Assembly (NCBI GenBank): GCA_900766185.1
Contig: CAAFUL010000085.1
Location: 124,001 to 188,000 of the forward strand
Direction of reading: 5' to 3'
DNA from: an uncultured Johnsonella sp.
Lineage (GTDB): Bacteria > Bacillota > Clostridia > Lachnospirales > Lachnospiraceae
Length of the DNA stretch: 64,000 nt
The notes under the pieces are model-generated. The model was not told where the DNA came from. It made no database searches and saw only the letters and a program-made list of their open reading frames with translations. A program made the translations under genes and the position numbers. Shown here one piece after another: positions 9,786 to 16,860 of the stretch. The first letter of the stretch is position 1. Each line of letters opens with the position of its first letter.

Positions 9786-9826
9786 AAAAAAGCTGAAGTA
9801 GAATAAACTTTTACTTCAGCTTTTTT
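9786..9826 (+). terminator. Terminator after the MBL-fold gene
   Basis: A perfect 15-bp stem (arms 9786-9800 and 9812-9826; AAAAAAGCTGAAGTA and its complement) with an 11-base loop and flanking A and T runs. It can work in both directions, but only the plus strand has an upstream gene. Confidence 0.9.
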
Positions 9827-10136
9827 ATATTACAAAGGAGACTTAAGAGGAATACTGTCTTGTAGTAAATATCACCCACAATTACTTAAGGGAAAAAAGC
9901 TGTTTATTTTATTGCTTGAAAAGTAAAGTTTATTAATACATTTTCTATGGATTAACTATTTTTATAAAAAATTATTTTCAAACAACAGAATGACAGAATA
10001 TGTCCTTGTAGATGTATATAATAAGTATGTAAATAGTAATAAGAAAGTTAAAAAATAATAATGACAGAAGAGGGGAGGATGAAATAATAAGTTTTATGAA
10101 CTATAAAAGTAAAAATAATTTTTGCAAAATAATATG

Positions 10137-10165
10137 TTGATTGTAAGAAAAGTTTGGTATATAAT
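10137..10165 (+). promoter_or_regulatory. Promoter of the GTPase gene
   Basis: TTGATT at 10137-10142 and TATAAT at 10160-10165 with a 17-base spacer, 73 bases before the GTPase start. Confidence 0.65.
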
Positions 10166-10238
10166 TACGAAAGATTTTAGAGTTATAGTAAAAATGTAAT
10201 AGAAAATTAAATTAAAACAATCATAGGAGCATATAAGT

Positions 10239-11375
10239 ATGGATAAGGGAAATATCTTAGTTATAGGTGATTCCGGTGTTGGCAAATCCACCTTGATCAA
10301 TGCTGTTCTAGGTGAAGAAAAGGCAGAAACAAGCTTTGGTAATGCAGGCACTACAAAGGAATTAAAAGTATATGAGAATGATATACTGGAGTTTCGTGTC
10401 ATTGATACCGTAGGATTTGAACCCGGGTTTTTTAAAAGATTGGAAGCTATTAATTCGGTCAAAAAATGGTCAAAAAAGGTTATTAAAGAAGGAAAAGAAA
10501 ATTCCAATATAAATGTTATATGGTTTTGTGTTGAAGGAACTTCAAGCAAATTATTTCCTGAGACAATAAAAAGCCTTTCAAAAGCAACAGCTATATATCC
10601 ATCTGTTCCTATTATAGTTGTAATTACCAAATCTTATTCAAAGCCTGAACGAGAGAAAAATATACAGATGATAAATAATGCATTTGCAAAACAAAAAAGC
10701 TCCAAGAATTTAAAAGGTATTATTCCGGTAGTAGCATCTATATTTGAAATAGATGAAGAGCAATATGTAGCACAGGAAGGTATTACAGAACTAATTGATA
10801 TGACCTATAACTTAATGCCTGAAGGAATGCAGGCGGCAAAAAATGATGTCGAATTATTTAAATTAAATCGCAAAAGATCATTTGCACATACTGCTATTAC
10901 GGCATTTACAGTGAGCGCTATAGGAATAGGAGCAATACCGATTCCATTTTCCGATGCGGTATTATTATCACCTTTAGAAGTAGGGGAGATAAATGCTATA
11001 GCTAAAATATACGGAATAGAAAATAATAAAAACTCCAAGAGATTTTTGAATTCAATTGTCGAAGCGGGAACTATAGGAGTAGCGGCAAAGGCGGCTATCA
11101 GTAGCTTAAAAGCAATACCGGGAGTTAATATAGCAGCGTCCGTACTAAATGCAATCATTGCAGGAAGCATAGTTATGGCAATCGGCGAAGTATGTGTATA
11201 CACATTTGAACAAATTTACTTAGGAAAGAAAACTATGGATGATATAGATTGGATCAATAAGATTATTGAGTCTAAATTATCATCACAAATAATGAATAAA
11301 ATAAATACGATTGCTGAAAGTGAAGATTTTAAAAAAGGCAATCTGAGTAATATAAATAAGCTTTTTATAAAATAA
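10239..11375 (+). CDS. GTPase with C-terminal DUF697-like membrane-associated domain
   Basis: A 378-residue GTP-binding protein of the Era/50S-binding-like GTPase class. G1 is GDSGVGKST (residues 10-18) and G3 is DTVG (IDTVGFEPGFF). The G4 position reads TKSY rather than the usual N/TKxD, so guanine specificity may be altered. Residues about 200-330 resemble DUF697: several hydrophobic helices rich in Ala, Gly and Ile with the IGAIPIPFSDAVLLSPLEVGEI motif, suggesting membrane association. AGGAG lies before the ATG. It has its own promoter and belongs to an accessory patch with the HsdR-domain gene. The biological role is unknown; stress or defence is only inference. Confidence 0.8.
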   Translation: MDKGNILVIGDSGVGKSTLINAVLGEEKAETSFGNAGTTKELKVYENDILEFRVIDTVGFEPGFFKRLEAINSVKKWSKKVIKEGKENSNINVIWFCVEGTSSKLFPETIKSLSKATAIYPSVPIIVVITKSYSKPEREKNIQMINNAFAKQKSSKNLKGIIPVVASIFEIDEEQYVAQEGITELIDMTYNLMPEGMQAAKNDVELFKLNRKRSFAHTAITAFTVSAIGIGAIPIPFSDAVLLSPLEVGEINAIAKIYGIENNKNSKRFLNSIVEAGTIGVAAKAAISSLKAIPGVNIAASVLNAIIAGSIVMAIGEVCVYTFEQIYLGKKTMDDIDWINKIIESKLSSQIMNKINTIAESEDFKKGNLSNINKLFIK

Positions 11376-11506
11376 GCACCCAATAATATGTGATGAAAAT
11401 TATAATATGTTAATATTTTTCATACTCAAAATGGGATTTGTACTTTGAAAAGATGCAGTGAGAGGACTATTAAAAATTGAACAAAGAATATAAATGGAGA
11501 AATGTT

Positions 11507-12703
11507 ATGGAAGAAGTGTTTCCAAGAAAATTGCCCCCGATATATAATCGTAATGAAAAAGACTGCTATTTAGATCCTATCAGGAAAAAATTGATTTATA
11601 TTACACCTGAAGAAACCATACGGCAAAGAGTGCTTTCTTATTTGACCGACACTCTGCATGTCCCAATTCAGGAAATTATTTTGGAACAGCATTTATCGCA
11701 TTATGGCATTAAGAGTAAAAAAAGAGCAGATATTATTATTCATGCTAGGGATACAGAAGGAATGTCTGTACCGATAGCAGTAATTGAATGTAAAGCTCCC
11801 AATATGTATTTGGATATGAATGCTCAAGAGCAGATGTTTGAATATTGTGATCTAACGGGAGCCGATTATGCCATGCTTACTAATGGAGTTGAACAGTACT
11901 GTTTTAGATATGATTCCACAAAGGATGGTTATGTGAGACTAACGGAGTTGCCGGATTATAAGGATATGTTGTCAGATAAATATGAAAAATGGGATATTGG
12001 AGAATTTCCACCAAGAATTCCATTCAATCAGTTGGAATCATATTTGAAAGAAGATTTTTCACAGAGAGAAGAAGATGATTATGGTAATGGTGTTAGTAAA
12101 TTAACACCCATAAGTCAGGCAGTTCCGATATTTAATCTTTGGGAAGGTTTGCTTGATATACGAGTAAAGATACCAACAGGAAAATATAAACTGTTTGAAT
12201 TGGTTGAAGATTATGGTATAAGGATGCTATCATACGGAAATGCTTCGGGAGGAAGGTTCTTTGAACCATATCGTTCTTTTCTTGTAAAGGTTAATGAGAA
12301 TACAGAGTTCTTTTCTATTGGAGTTACAACATATTGTACAAGTGCAAGCTCGGATAAGGTGAAGACTTGCATTGTGGTTGCACATGATGATGAAAAAAAA
12401 GCTCACCATGCACTTCAGTTGACTGTGGAAGATAATGTGACAGTTGTAGGTAATAAAGTGAATTTTTATCATCATGGTAGAATTACTGTCGGAAGAAAAG
12501 GAAGTAGAAAAGTTGATGAATTAAGGATGTTTGTTGAAGAACGGTATCCTAAAATTATCAGCGGAAATCACTTTTTTCTTGGAAGTCTTGTGAATAATCG
12601 GCTCTGGCAGCTGGATGATCCGGATGTAATTGAGCTTATAGAGAATTTGATATCATATTCTATTGTTCGTGACGAATATAGAGAATATGTAAAAAATCAT
12701 TGA
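11507..12703 (+). CDS. Orphan HsdR N-terminal (PD-(D/E)XK) nuclease-domain protein
   Basis: A 398-residue protein whose first 130 residues match the type I restriction enzyme R-subunit N-terminal nuclease domain (HSDR_N_2). The catalytic pattern is visible: E60, D75 in KKRADIII, then E94-x-K96 in AVIECKAP. The following QEQMFEYCDLTGADYAMLTNG segment is also typical. There is no helicase motor, and no hsdM or hsdS gene nearby, so it is not a standard type I system. The remaining 250 residues are not recognised. ATG at 11507 has GGAGA at 11495-11499; a TTG at 11477 with a more distant GAGAGG would add ten residues. It may act in defence or DNA repair, which is inference. Confidence 0.78.
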   Translation: MEEVFPRKLPPIYNRNEKDCYLDPIRKKLIYITPEETIRQRVLSYLTDTLHVPIQEIILEQHLSHYGIKSKKRADIIIHARDTEGMSVPIAVIECKAPNMYLDMNAQEQMFEYCDLTGADYAMLTNGVEQYCFRYDSTKDGYVRLTELPDYKDMLSDKYEKWDIGEFPPRIPFNQLESYLKEDFSQREEDDYGNGVSKLTPISQAVPIFNLWEGLLDIRVKIPTGKYKLFELVEDYGIRMLSYGNASGGRFFEPYRSFLVKVNENTEFFSIGVTTYCTSASSDKVKTCIVVAHDDEKKAHHALQLTVEDNVTVVGNKVNFYHHGRITVGRKGSRKVDELRMFVEERYPKIISGNHFFLGSLVNNRLWQLDDPDVIELIENLISYSIVRDEYREYVKNH

Positions 12704-12780
12704 AATTAAATATTGCTCATTACAATAGAAGTCATGTACTTTGGTGTGTGGCTGCTATTTTTTTAAAGGAGCAATATGGT

Positions 12781-12840
12781 ATGCAGGACATACAAGCTAT
12801 ATTCAAAGATTATCTTGCGACATTCTTTCCAAAATCATAA
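12781..12840 (+). pseudogene. 19-residue ORF, possible transposase N-terminal remnant
   Basis: AAAGGAG at 12765-12771 precedes an ATG at 12781 that opens a 19-residue frame (MQDIQAIFKDYLATFFPKS) ending in TAA. The short peptide resembles the first residues of some transposases with an N-terminal zinc-binding domain, but it is too short to prove this. The frame stops right before the tRNA terminator. It could be the stub left by a deleted insertion sequence or a chance small ORF. Confidence 0.25.
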
Positions 12841-12871
12841 AAATAAAAAAGACTCTGAACCCCAGAGTCTT
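12840..12871 (-). terminator. Terminator of the tRNA operon
   Basis: On the minus strand AAGACTCTG and CAGAGTCTT form a perfect 9-bp stem (12849-12871 on the plus strand) with a 5-base loop, followed by a T-rich tail toward 12840. It ends the tRNA-Val/tRNA-Met transcript. Confidence 0.85.
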
Positions 12872-12875
12872 AAAA

Positions 12876-12949
12876 TAGCGGAAGGGAGACTTGAACTCTC
12901 GACACCACGGGTATGAACCGTGTGCTCTAGCCAACTGAGCTATTCCGCC
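12876..12949 (-). tRNA. tRNA-Met (CAT anticodon)
   Basis: On the minus strand a 74-base cloverleaf can be drawn: acceptor GGCGGAA, D-stem GCTC/GAGC, anticodon stem CACGG/CCGTG with loop TTCATAC, T-loop TTCAAGT and discriminator A. The anticodon is CAT. The D-loop and variable loop fit the elongator rather than the initiator; a CAT tRNA charged with Ile after lysidine change is an alternative. One A-C mismatch is seen in the T-stem and a G-T pair closes the acceptor. CCA is not encoded. Confidence 0.88.
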
Positions 12950-12968
12950 ATATGCTATATAGAAAAAA

Positions 12969-13041
12969 TGGGACCTACAGGGCTCGAACCTGTGACCCTC
13001 TGCTTGTAAGGCAGATGCTCTCCCAGCTGAGCTAAGATCCC
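12969..13041 (-). tRNA. tRNA-Val (TAC anticodon)
   Basis: On the minus strand a 73-base cloverleaf: acceptor GGGATCT/AGGTCCC, D-stem GCTC/GAGC, anticodon stem TCTGC/GCAGA with loop CTTACAA (anticodon TAC), T-stem ACAGG/CCTGT with loop TTCGAGC, discriminator A. CCA is not encoded. It is the first gene of a two-tRNA transcript with tRNA-Met. Confidence 0.95.
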
Positions 13042-13062
13042 AAGAATTTCTAACGCTCGTAT

Positions 13063-13091
13063 AGTATAATAAACAATTCTTAAAAAGTCAA
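13063..13091 (-). promoter_or_regulatory. Promoter of the tRNA operon
   Basis: On the minus strand TTGACT (13086-13091) and TATACT (13063-13068) are 17 bases apart, 22 bases upstream of tRNA-Val. The close match and short distance support it as the stable-RNA promoter. Confidence 0.8.
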
Positions 13092-13137
13092 TAGTATTTT
13101 TTTATTAAAATAAATTTTTTTGTTTAGAGTAAATTGA

Positions 13138-13172
13138 AAAGTTTAGGTAGATGATTAATCTTCGTCAAAAAA
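13138..13172 (+). repeat. Partial third copy (left end) of the palindromic element
   Basis: The segment reads AAAGTTTAGGTAG, a short variable piece, then ATCTTCGTCAAAAAA, matching the first 35 or so bases of the complete element that follows from 13179. Only this end is present. It looks like an older copy interrupted or replaced by the newer insertion. Confidence 0.55.
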
Positions 13173-13178
13173 CTTCTT

Positions 13179-13360
13179 TTTACAGTTCAGGTAGCTCATT
13201 CATCTTCGTCAAAAAATGAAAATATTTAATTTTTATCTATAAATTAGACGAAGATGAATTCTGGCAGTAGCCTTATAGATATACAGGTATAATATGCACC
13301 TGAAAGCAAGCTCTCATTTGGTATACTATACCTGTATATCTAAACTACCTGAACTGTAAA
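13179..13360 (+). repeat. MITE-like palindromic element, copy 1
   Basis: A 182-bp non-coding element with perfect 16-bp terminal inverted repeats (TTTACAGTTCAGGTAG at 13179-13194 and its complement at 13345-13360), flanked by near-identical 8-bp direct repeats (AACTTCTT at 13171-13178 and AACTTCTC at 13361-13368). Inside are two hairpins: CATCTTCGTC with GACGAAGATG, and GATATACAGGTATA with TATACCTGTATATC. The whole can fold as a three-way junction. A second copy lies reversed at 32656-32840. It carries no transposase and would have to be moved by an enzyme encoded elsewhere. Confidence 0.85.
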
Positions 13361-13400
13361 AACTTCTCAATTCACTCAGATAATAAACCTTAAACATATA

Positions 13401-13429
13401 TTGACAAATAAGACTCGAGATGATATATC
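13401..13429 (+). promoter_or_regulatory. Promoter of the sodium:alanine symporter gene
   Basis: A consensus TTGACA at 13401-13406 is followed after 17 bases by TATATC at 13424-13429; a TATAAT lies 10 bases further on. It is about 180 bases from the start codon, leaving a long AT-rich leader. Confidence 0.55.
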
Positions 13430-13606
13430 TATATATAATATTAATACTAAGGAAAAAGAAAATACATTGTATAATTTGCACAAAAAAATACTACACACTG
13501 TTTAGCAAACATTGGTTAACCTACATAAAATAACATATTTTATTAAAAAGCAATAAACTTGAACATATATTAAATGTTAAAAAAATATACTAAGGAGGTA
13601 TTTAAG

Positions 13607-14989
13607 GTGGCAGCAGCAAATGAGTATGTTAAGTTGATCAACAGTTATTTATCCGATTATATATTGGTAATATTGTTAGTCGGCGGTGGAGTTTGGTTTA
13701 CCTTATTGTTAAGAGGTATACAGTTTAGGGGTATAGGCACGGGGCTTAAGATGACTTTCGGCGGTCTTTTTTCTAAAAAAACCGAAGCCGGTAAGGGCGG
13801 TATGTCATCATTTCAAGCGTTAGCTACGGCAGTAGCAGCTCAAGTAGGTACAGGTAATATAGCAGGTGCGGCTACGGCTATAGCGGTAGGAGGTCCCGGA
13901 GCCATCTTTTGGATGTGGGTTTCAGCCTGCCTTGGTATGGCAACGATTTTTGCCGAGGCTACTCTGGCGCAAAGATTTAAGGTAGTAGGAAAGGATGGAG
14001 AGGTTACCGGAGGACCCGTATATTATATTAGAGAGGCTTTCAAGGGGGGACTTGGAAATTTCTTAGCGCTTTTATTTGCGGTATTTATTATATTTGCGCT
14101 TGGATTTATGGGAAATGCCGTTCAGTCCAACTCTATTGCAGCTGCCTTTAATACCGCCTTCGGAATTCCAAGTTATATAGTCGGTATAATAGTTGCACTG
14201 CTTGCAGTATTTATATTTATGGGCGGTACTAAGAGAATAGTTCAAGTTACGGAAACAATAGTTCCGTTTATGGCAGCTTTGTATATAATTGGTTCTTTGA
14301 TTATAGTATTGATGAAGTTTCAGAATATTCCTGGAATGTTTTCAAGTATTTTTGTAGGTGCCTTTAATCCGGATGCTATGGTAGGCGGCGCTTTAGGAGC
14401 AAGTGTTAAACTTGCGGTTACTAAGGGTGTTGCAAGAGGACTTTTCTCCAATGAAGCCGGTATGGGTTCAACACCTCATGCACACGCTTGTGCTAAGGTC
14501 GATCATCCTGCACAACAAGGATTTGTAGCTATGGCAGGCGTTTTGATTGATACTTTTGTAGTACTTAATTTAACAGCATTTGTAATTCTTACTACAACCA
14601 CAAGAGAAGAAATAGTAAGTCAGGGGCTTACTGCCGCAGCACTTAGCCAGCATGCTTATACATCAGTATATGGCAATATGGGTCAGATATTTATTGCTAT
14701 ATGTATGTTTTTCTTTGCCTTTTCTACCATAGTGGGCTGGTACTTCTTCGGTAAGGCGAATATAAACTATCTGTTTGGTCCAAAGGCTGTGACTGTATAT
14801 ACTATACTTGTAGGTATATGTGTATTCCTGGGTTCACTTGCTGAGGTCGATCTTGTTTGGAATATGGCTGATATGTTTAACTCATTAATGGTTGTGCCTA
14901 ATATTATTTCACTTTTTGCACTCAGCTTAGTTGTTAAAAAATTACATGACGAGTATTATGAGAAGAAAAAGAAGGGTGAGCTTAAATAG
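13607..14989 (+). CDS. Sodium:alanine symporter family (AGCS) protein
   Basis: Membrane carrier of the alanine/glycine:cation symporter family, importing alanine or glycine with sodium. The 460 residues contain about ten or eleven hydrophobic segments and the family signatures VGTGNIAGAA and GGPGAIFWMW near residues 80-105, plus the later GLFSNEAGMGSTPHAHA motif. GTG at 13607 is chosen since AAGGAGG lies at 13592-13598 with an 8-base spacing; an ATG at 13574 upstream has no ribosome site. It is preceded by its own promoter and followed by a terminator, so it is probably single. Substrate preference cannot be set from sequence. Confidence 0.94.
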   Translation: MAAANEYVKLINSYLSDYILVILLVGGGVWFTLLLRGIQFRGIGTGLKMTFGGLFSKKTEAGKGGMSSFQALATAVAAQVGTGNIAGAATAIAVGGPGAIFWMWVSACLGMATIFAEATLAQRFKVVGKDGEVTGGPVYYIREAFKGGLGNFLALLFAVFIIFALGFMGNAVQSNSIAAAFNTAFGIPSYIVGIIVALLAVFIFMGGTKRIVQVTETIVPFMAALYIIGSLIIVLMKFQNIPGMFSSIFVGAFNPDAMVGGALGASVKLAVTKGVARGLFSNEAGMGSTPHAHACAKVDHPAQQGFVAMAGVLIDTFVVLNLTAFVILTTTTREEIVSQGLTAAALSQHAYTSVYGNMGQIFIAICMFFFAFSTIVGWYFFGKANINYLFGPKAVTVYTILVGICVFLGSLAEVDLVWNMADMFNSLMVVPNIISLFALSLVVKKLHDEYYEKKKKGELK

Positions 14990-15373
14990 TAAATAATCTA
15001 AGCAATTGTAAATATATTTTGCTTTAGATAATAAGTAGTCAAAGAGGCTGCTGCAAAGTAGGTGTAAATACTTCATCTATAGAGCAGCAGCTTATTTTAT
15101 ATGTAGTAAAAGTTTATTTTAAGAAATCTTTCACTGGAGGATATTTTTTACTTAATTATAAAAAAACAATATACCGGCATTTAATATATTTTTAAACTAT
15201 ATTTGCTTAAAAATCTGCAACTGAAAAATATAGCTATACATATAAGCATATATCTTGCTATAATAGTAATTACTATAATTTTGTATCTGCCATACCGTGG
15301 ATTTATTTTTTTGTGTGCTTTTACAAAATTTATATTTTTAGTTCTGATTACATAAATAAGGATGCAGTAAAAT
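14990..15373. other. Intergenic region after the symporter
   Basis: 384 bases with the symporter terminator (15047-15100) and AT-rich sequence beyond. TATAAT with extended TGC at 15259-15264 is a possible weak promoter for the lipid-kinase-like gene, with a poor -35 (TATACA). No gene seen. Confidence 0.45.
15047..15100 (+). terminator. Terminator of the symporter gene
   Basis: GCTGCTGC (15047-15054) and GCAGCAGC (15084-15091) form the base of a stem, with an inner TAGGTG/CATCTA stem, followed by TTATTTTAT. Confidence 0.75.
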
Positions 15374-16288
15374 ATGATTAATTTCATTGTAAACCCTAGT
15401 GCGGGGAATATGAAAAGTTATGCCGTATGGAAAAAGCTTGAGGTTTATCTACGAAAAAAAAGAGTGGAATACAGGTATTTTCTTATAGAAGTTGAGGGGG
15501 ATGCTAAGAAAATATCTTATAGTATATCAGATACTAAAGAATATGTAAGTATAGTAATTGTGGGGGGAGAAGGTACTTTTAACGAGGCACTTGACGGACT
15601 TAATATAAATGAAAGAATAAGTGTTGCTTATATACCTACAGGCTTTTCAAGAGACCTTGCAAGGGGGCTTAAACTGCCTAAGAGTCCTATTAAATGTTTA
15701 AAAAGGATCTTAAATCCCAAAATGACAAGAAATATCGACTACGGTATTTTAAGTTTTTCAAACGGTACCGAACACAGGCGATTTATAATGTCGGCAGGTA
15801 TAGGGCTTGATGCCGAGCTTTATTTAAACTTTAATGCAAAAAGGGAAGTTTCAAAACTTCCCGTTGTTAGAGTGTTTAAAAAATGGTATTCAAAGCTGTC
15901 TGTACTTTATTCTGCGGGAAGTAGCAGAGGCTATGTCCTTATAGACGGATTTAAAAAAATCGAATTCAACCACATCCTTTTAGTTTCTTCCCATATTCAT
16001 CCTTATTCACTTGACGGACTTAGACTTGCACCGAAGGCTGATAATTTGGACGGCGAACTTACGATATGTATAGTACACCAGAGAAGTAAATTAAGGTTGC
16101 TTCGTATTATGCTGAGTGCAATGTTCGGAAATCATCTTAAGTATACCGGGGTGAGGAGTTATGATTGCAATGAACTTAAAATTCATCTTGAATCTGCTAT
16201 GTCCGTACATACGGACGGGAGGGATTGTGGCAAATGTACCGACATACATTTGCATTGTGTAAGACAAAAATTAAGATTTTTATTATAA
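15374..16288 (+). CDS. Diacylglycerol kinase-family (YegS/BmrU-like) lipid kinase
   Basis: A 304-residue protein of the DAGK catalytic-domain family, which phosphorylates diacylglycerol, sphingoid bases or related lipids at the inner membrane face. The nucleotide motif is GGEGTFNEALDGL with GGEGT at residues 64-68 (Asp is commoner than Glu at the third place), and NPSAG at 7-11 and PTGFSRDLARGL are also family hallmarks. The C-terminal beta-sandwich half includes SSHIHPYSLDGLRLAPKADNLDGELTI-like features. It is followed 17 bases later by ispF, so a joint transcript is likely. Its physiological lipid is unknown. Confidence 0.86.
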   Translation: MINFIVNPSAGNMKSYAVWKKLEVYLRKKRVEYRYFLIEVEGDAKKISYSISDTKEYVSIVIVGGEGTFNEALDGLNINERISVAYIPTGFSRDLARGLKLPKSPIKCLKRILNPKMTRNIDYGILSFSNGTEHRRFIMSAGIGLDAELYLNFNAKREVSKLPVVRVFKKWYSKLSVLYSAGSSRGYVLIDGFKKIEFNHILLVSSHIHPYSLDGLRLAPKADNLDGELTICIVHQRSKLRLLRIMLSAMFGNHLKYTGVRSYDCNELKIHLESAMSVHTDGRDCGKCTDIHLHCVRQKLRFLL

Positions 16289-16305
16289 TATTGAGGTGAG
16301 ATTTT

Positions 16306-16839
16306 ATGAGAATAGGTCAAGGTTATGATGTGCATGCCGTAGAAGAAGGCAGAAAACTTATCCTCGGAGGGGTTGAGATACCTCATAAGTGGGGACTGAA
16401 AGGTCATTCAGATGCGGATGTGCTGCTTCATGCCATTATGGATGCGCTCTTAGGTGCGGCAGGACTTGGTGATATAGGTAAGCATTTTCCCGATACGGAT
16501 AATAAGTATAAGGACATTTCAAGTCTGGTTCTTTTAAAAGAAGTGGCAAAGATTTTAGATGAACATACTTATATCATAGAAAACATAGATGCTACAATAG
16601 TTGCACAGGAGCCAAAACTCCTTCCTTATATGGAAGCCATGAAAGAAAATATAGCTAAAACTTTGGGCATAAGTATAGGTCAGATAAATATTAAGGCAAC
16701 TACTGAAGAGTGGCTTGGTTTTACCGGCAATCTTAAAGGCATGAAGTCTTATGCTATATGTCTGCTTACATCCGTAAGTGATGCAAAGTATATTGATGTA
16801 ACACCCGGCGGCTGTGGCGGTTGCTGTTCAAAGATGTAA
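16306..16839 (+). CDS. ispF: 2-C-methyl-D-erythritol 2,4-cyclodiphosphate synthase
   Basis: Fifth enzyme of the MEP isoprenoid pathway; it cyclises CDP-methylerythritol 2-phosphate to the cyclodiphosphate with loss of CMP. The zinc ligands D8, H10 and H42 are all in place (YDVHAVEEG and [26 protein letters not shown]). The GAGGTGA ribosome site precedes ATG 16306. At 177 residues it is about 18 longer than usual because of a C-terminal tail ending in [10 protein letters not shown], a cysteine- and glycine-rich extension. cysS begins 21 bases later; ispF-cysS neighbourhood is common in Firmicutes. Confidence 0.96.
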   Translation: MRIGQGYDVHAVEEGRKLILGGVEIPHKWGLKGHSDADVLLHAIMDALLGAAGLGDIGKHFPDTDNKYKDISSLVLLKEVAKILDEHTYIIENIDATIVAQEPKLLPYMEAMKENIAKTLGISIGQINIKATTEEWLGFTGNLKGMKSYAICLLTSVSDAKYIDVTPGGCGGCCSKM

Positions 16840-16860
16840 TAATACAAGGGGGATTTGAAA

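Larger units (their letters stand above)
9727..10238. other. Long AT-rich intergenic region at the edge of an accessory patch
   Basis: About 510 bases between the MBL gene and the GTPase gene. It holds a terminator (9786-9826) and a promoter (10137-10165), listed separately. The rest is very AT-rich. A GGGGAGGATG motif near 10071 looks like a ribosome site but is followed within two codons by a stop, so no small gene is called. Confidence 0.5.
13042..13606. other. Repeat-bearing region between tRNA-Val and the symporter gene
   Basis: About 565 bases with no protein gene. It holds the tRNA promoter, a partial and a complete copy of a MITE-like palindromic element, and the symporter promoter, each listed separately. 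The 13430-13590 part is AT-rich leader. Confidence 0.6.

Noticed and set aside
10071..10140. Small gene after the GGGGAGGATG motif
   Set aside because: The ATG is followed by a stop after two codons; a second ATG at 10096 gives only 14 residues with no ribosome site.
9827..12875. Complete type I restriction-modification or other named defence system
   Set aside because: Only the HsdR N-terminal nuclease domain is present; methylase, specificity and helicase parts are absent, so no named system can be claimed.
13179..13360. CRISPR or RNA-gene reading of the palindromic repeat
   Set aside because: There is no regular spacer array, and the terminal repeats with 8-bp target duplications point to a transposed element instead.
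14990..15373. Minus-strand ORF between the symporter and lipid-kinase gene
   Set aside because: The roughly 68-residue frame is AT-driven, lacks a ribosome site and overlaps the next gene's start.
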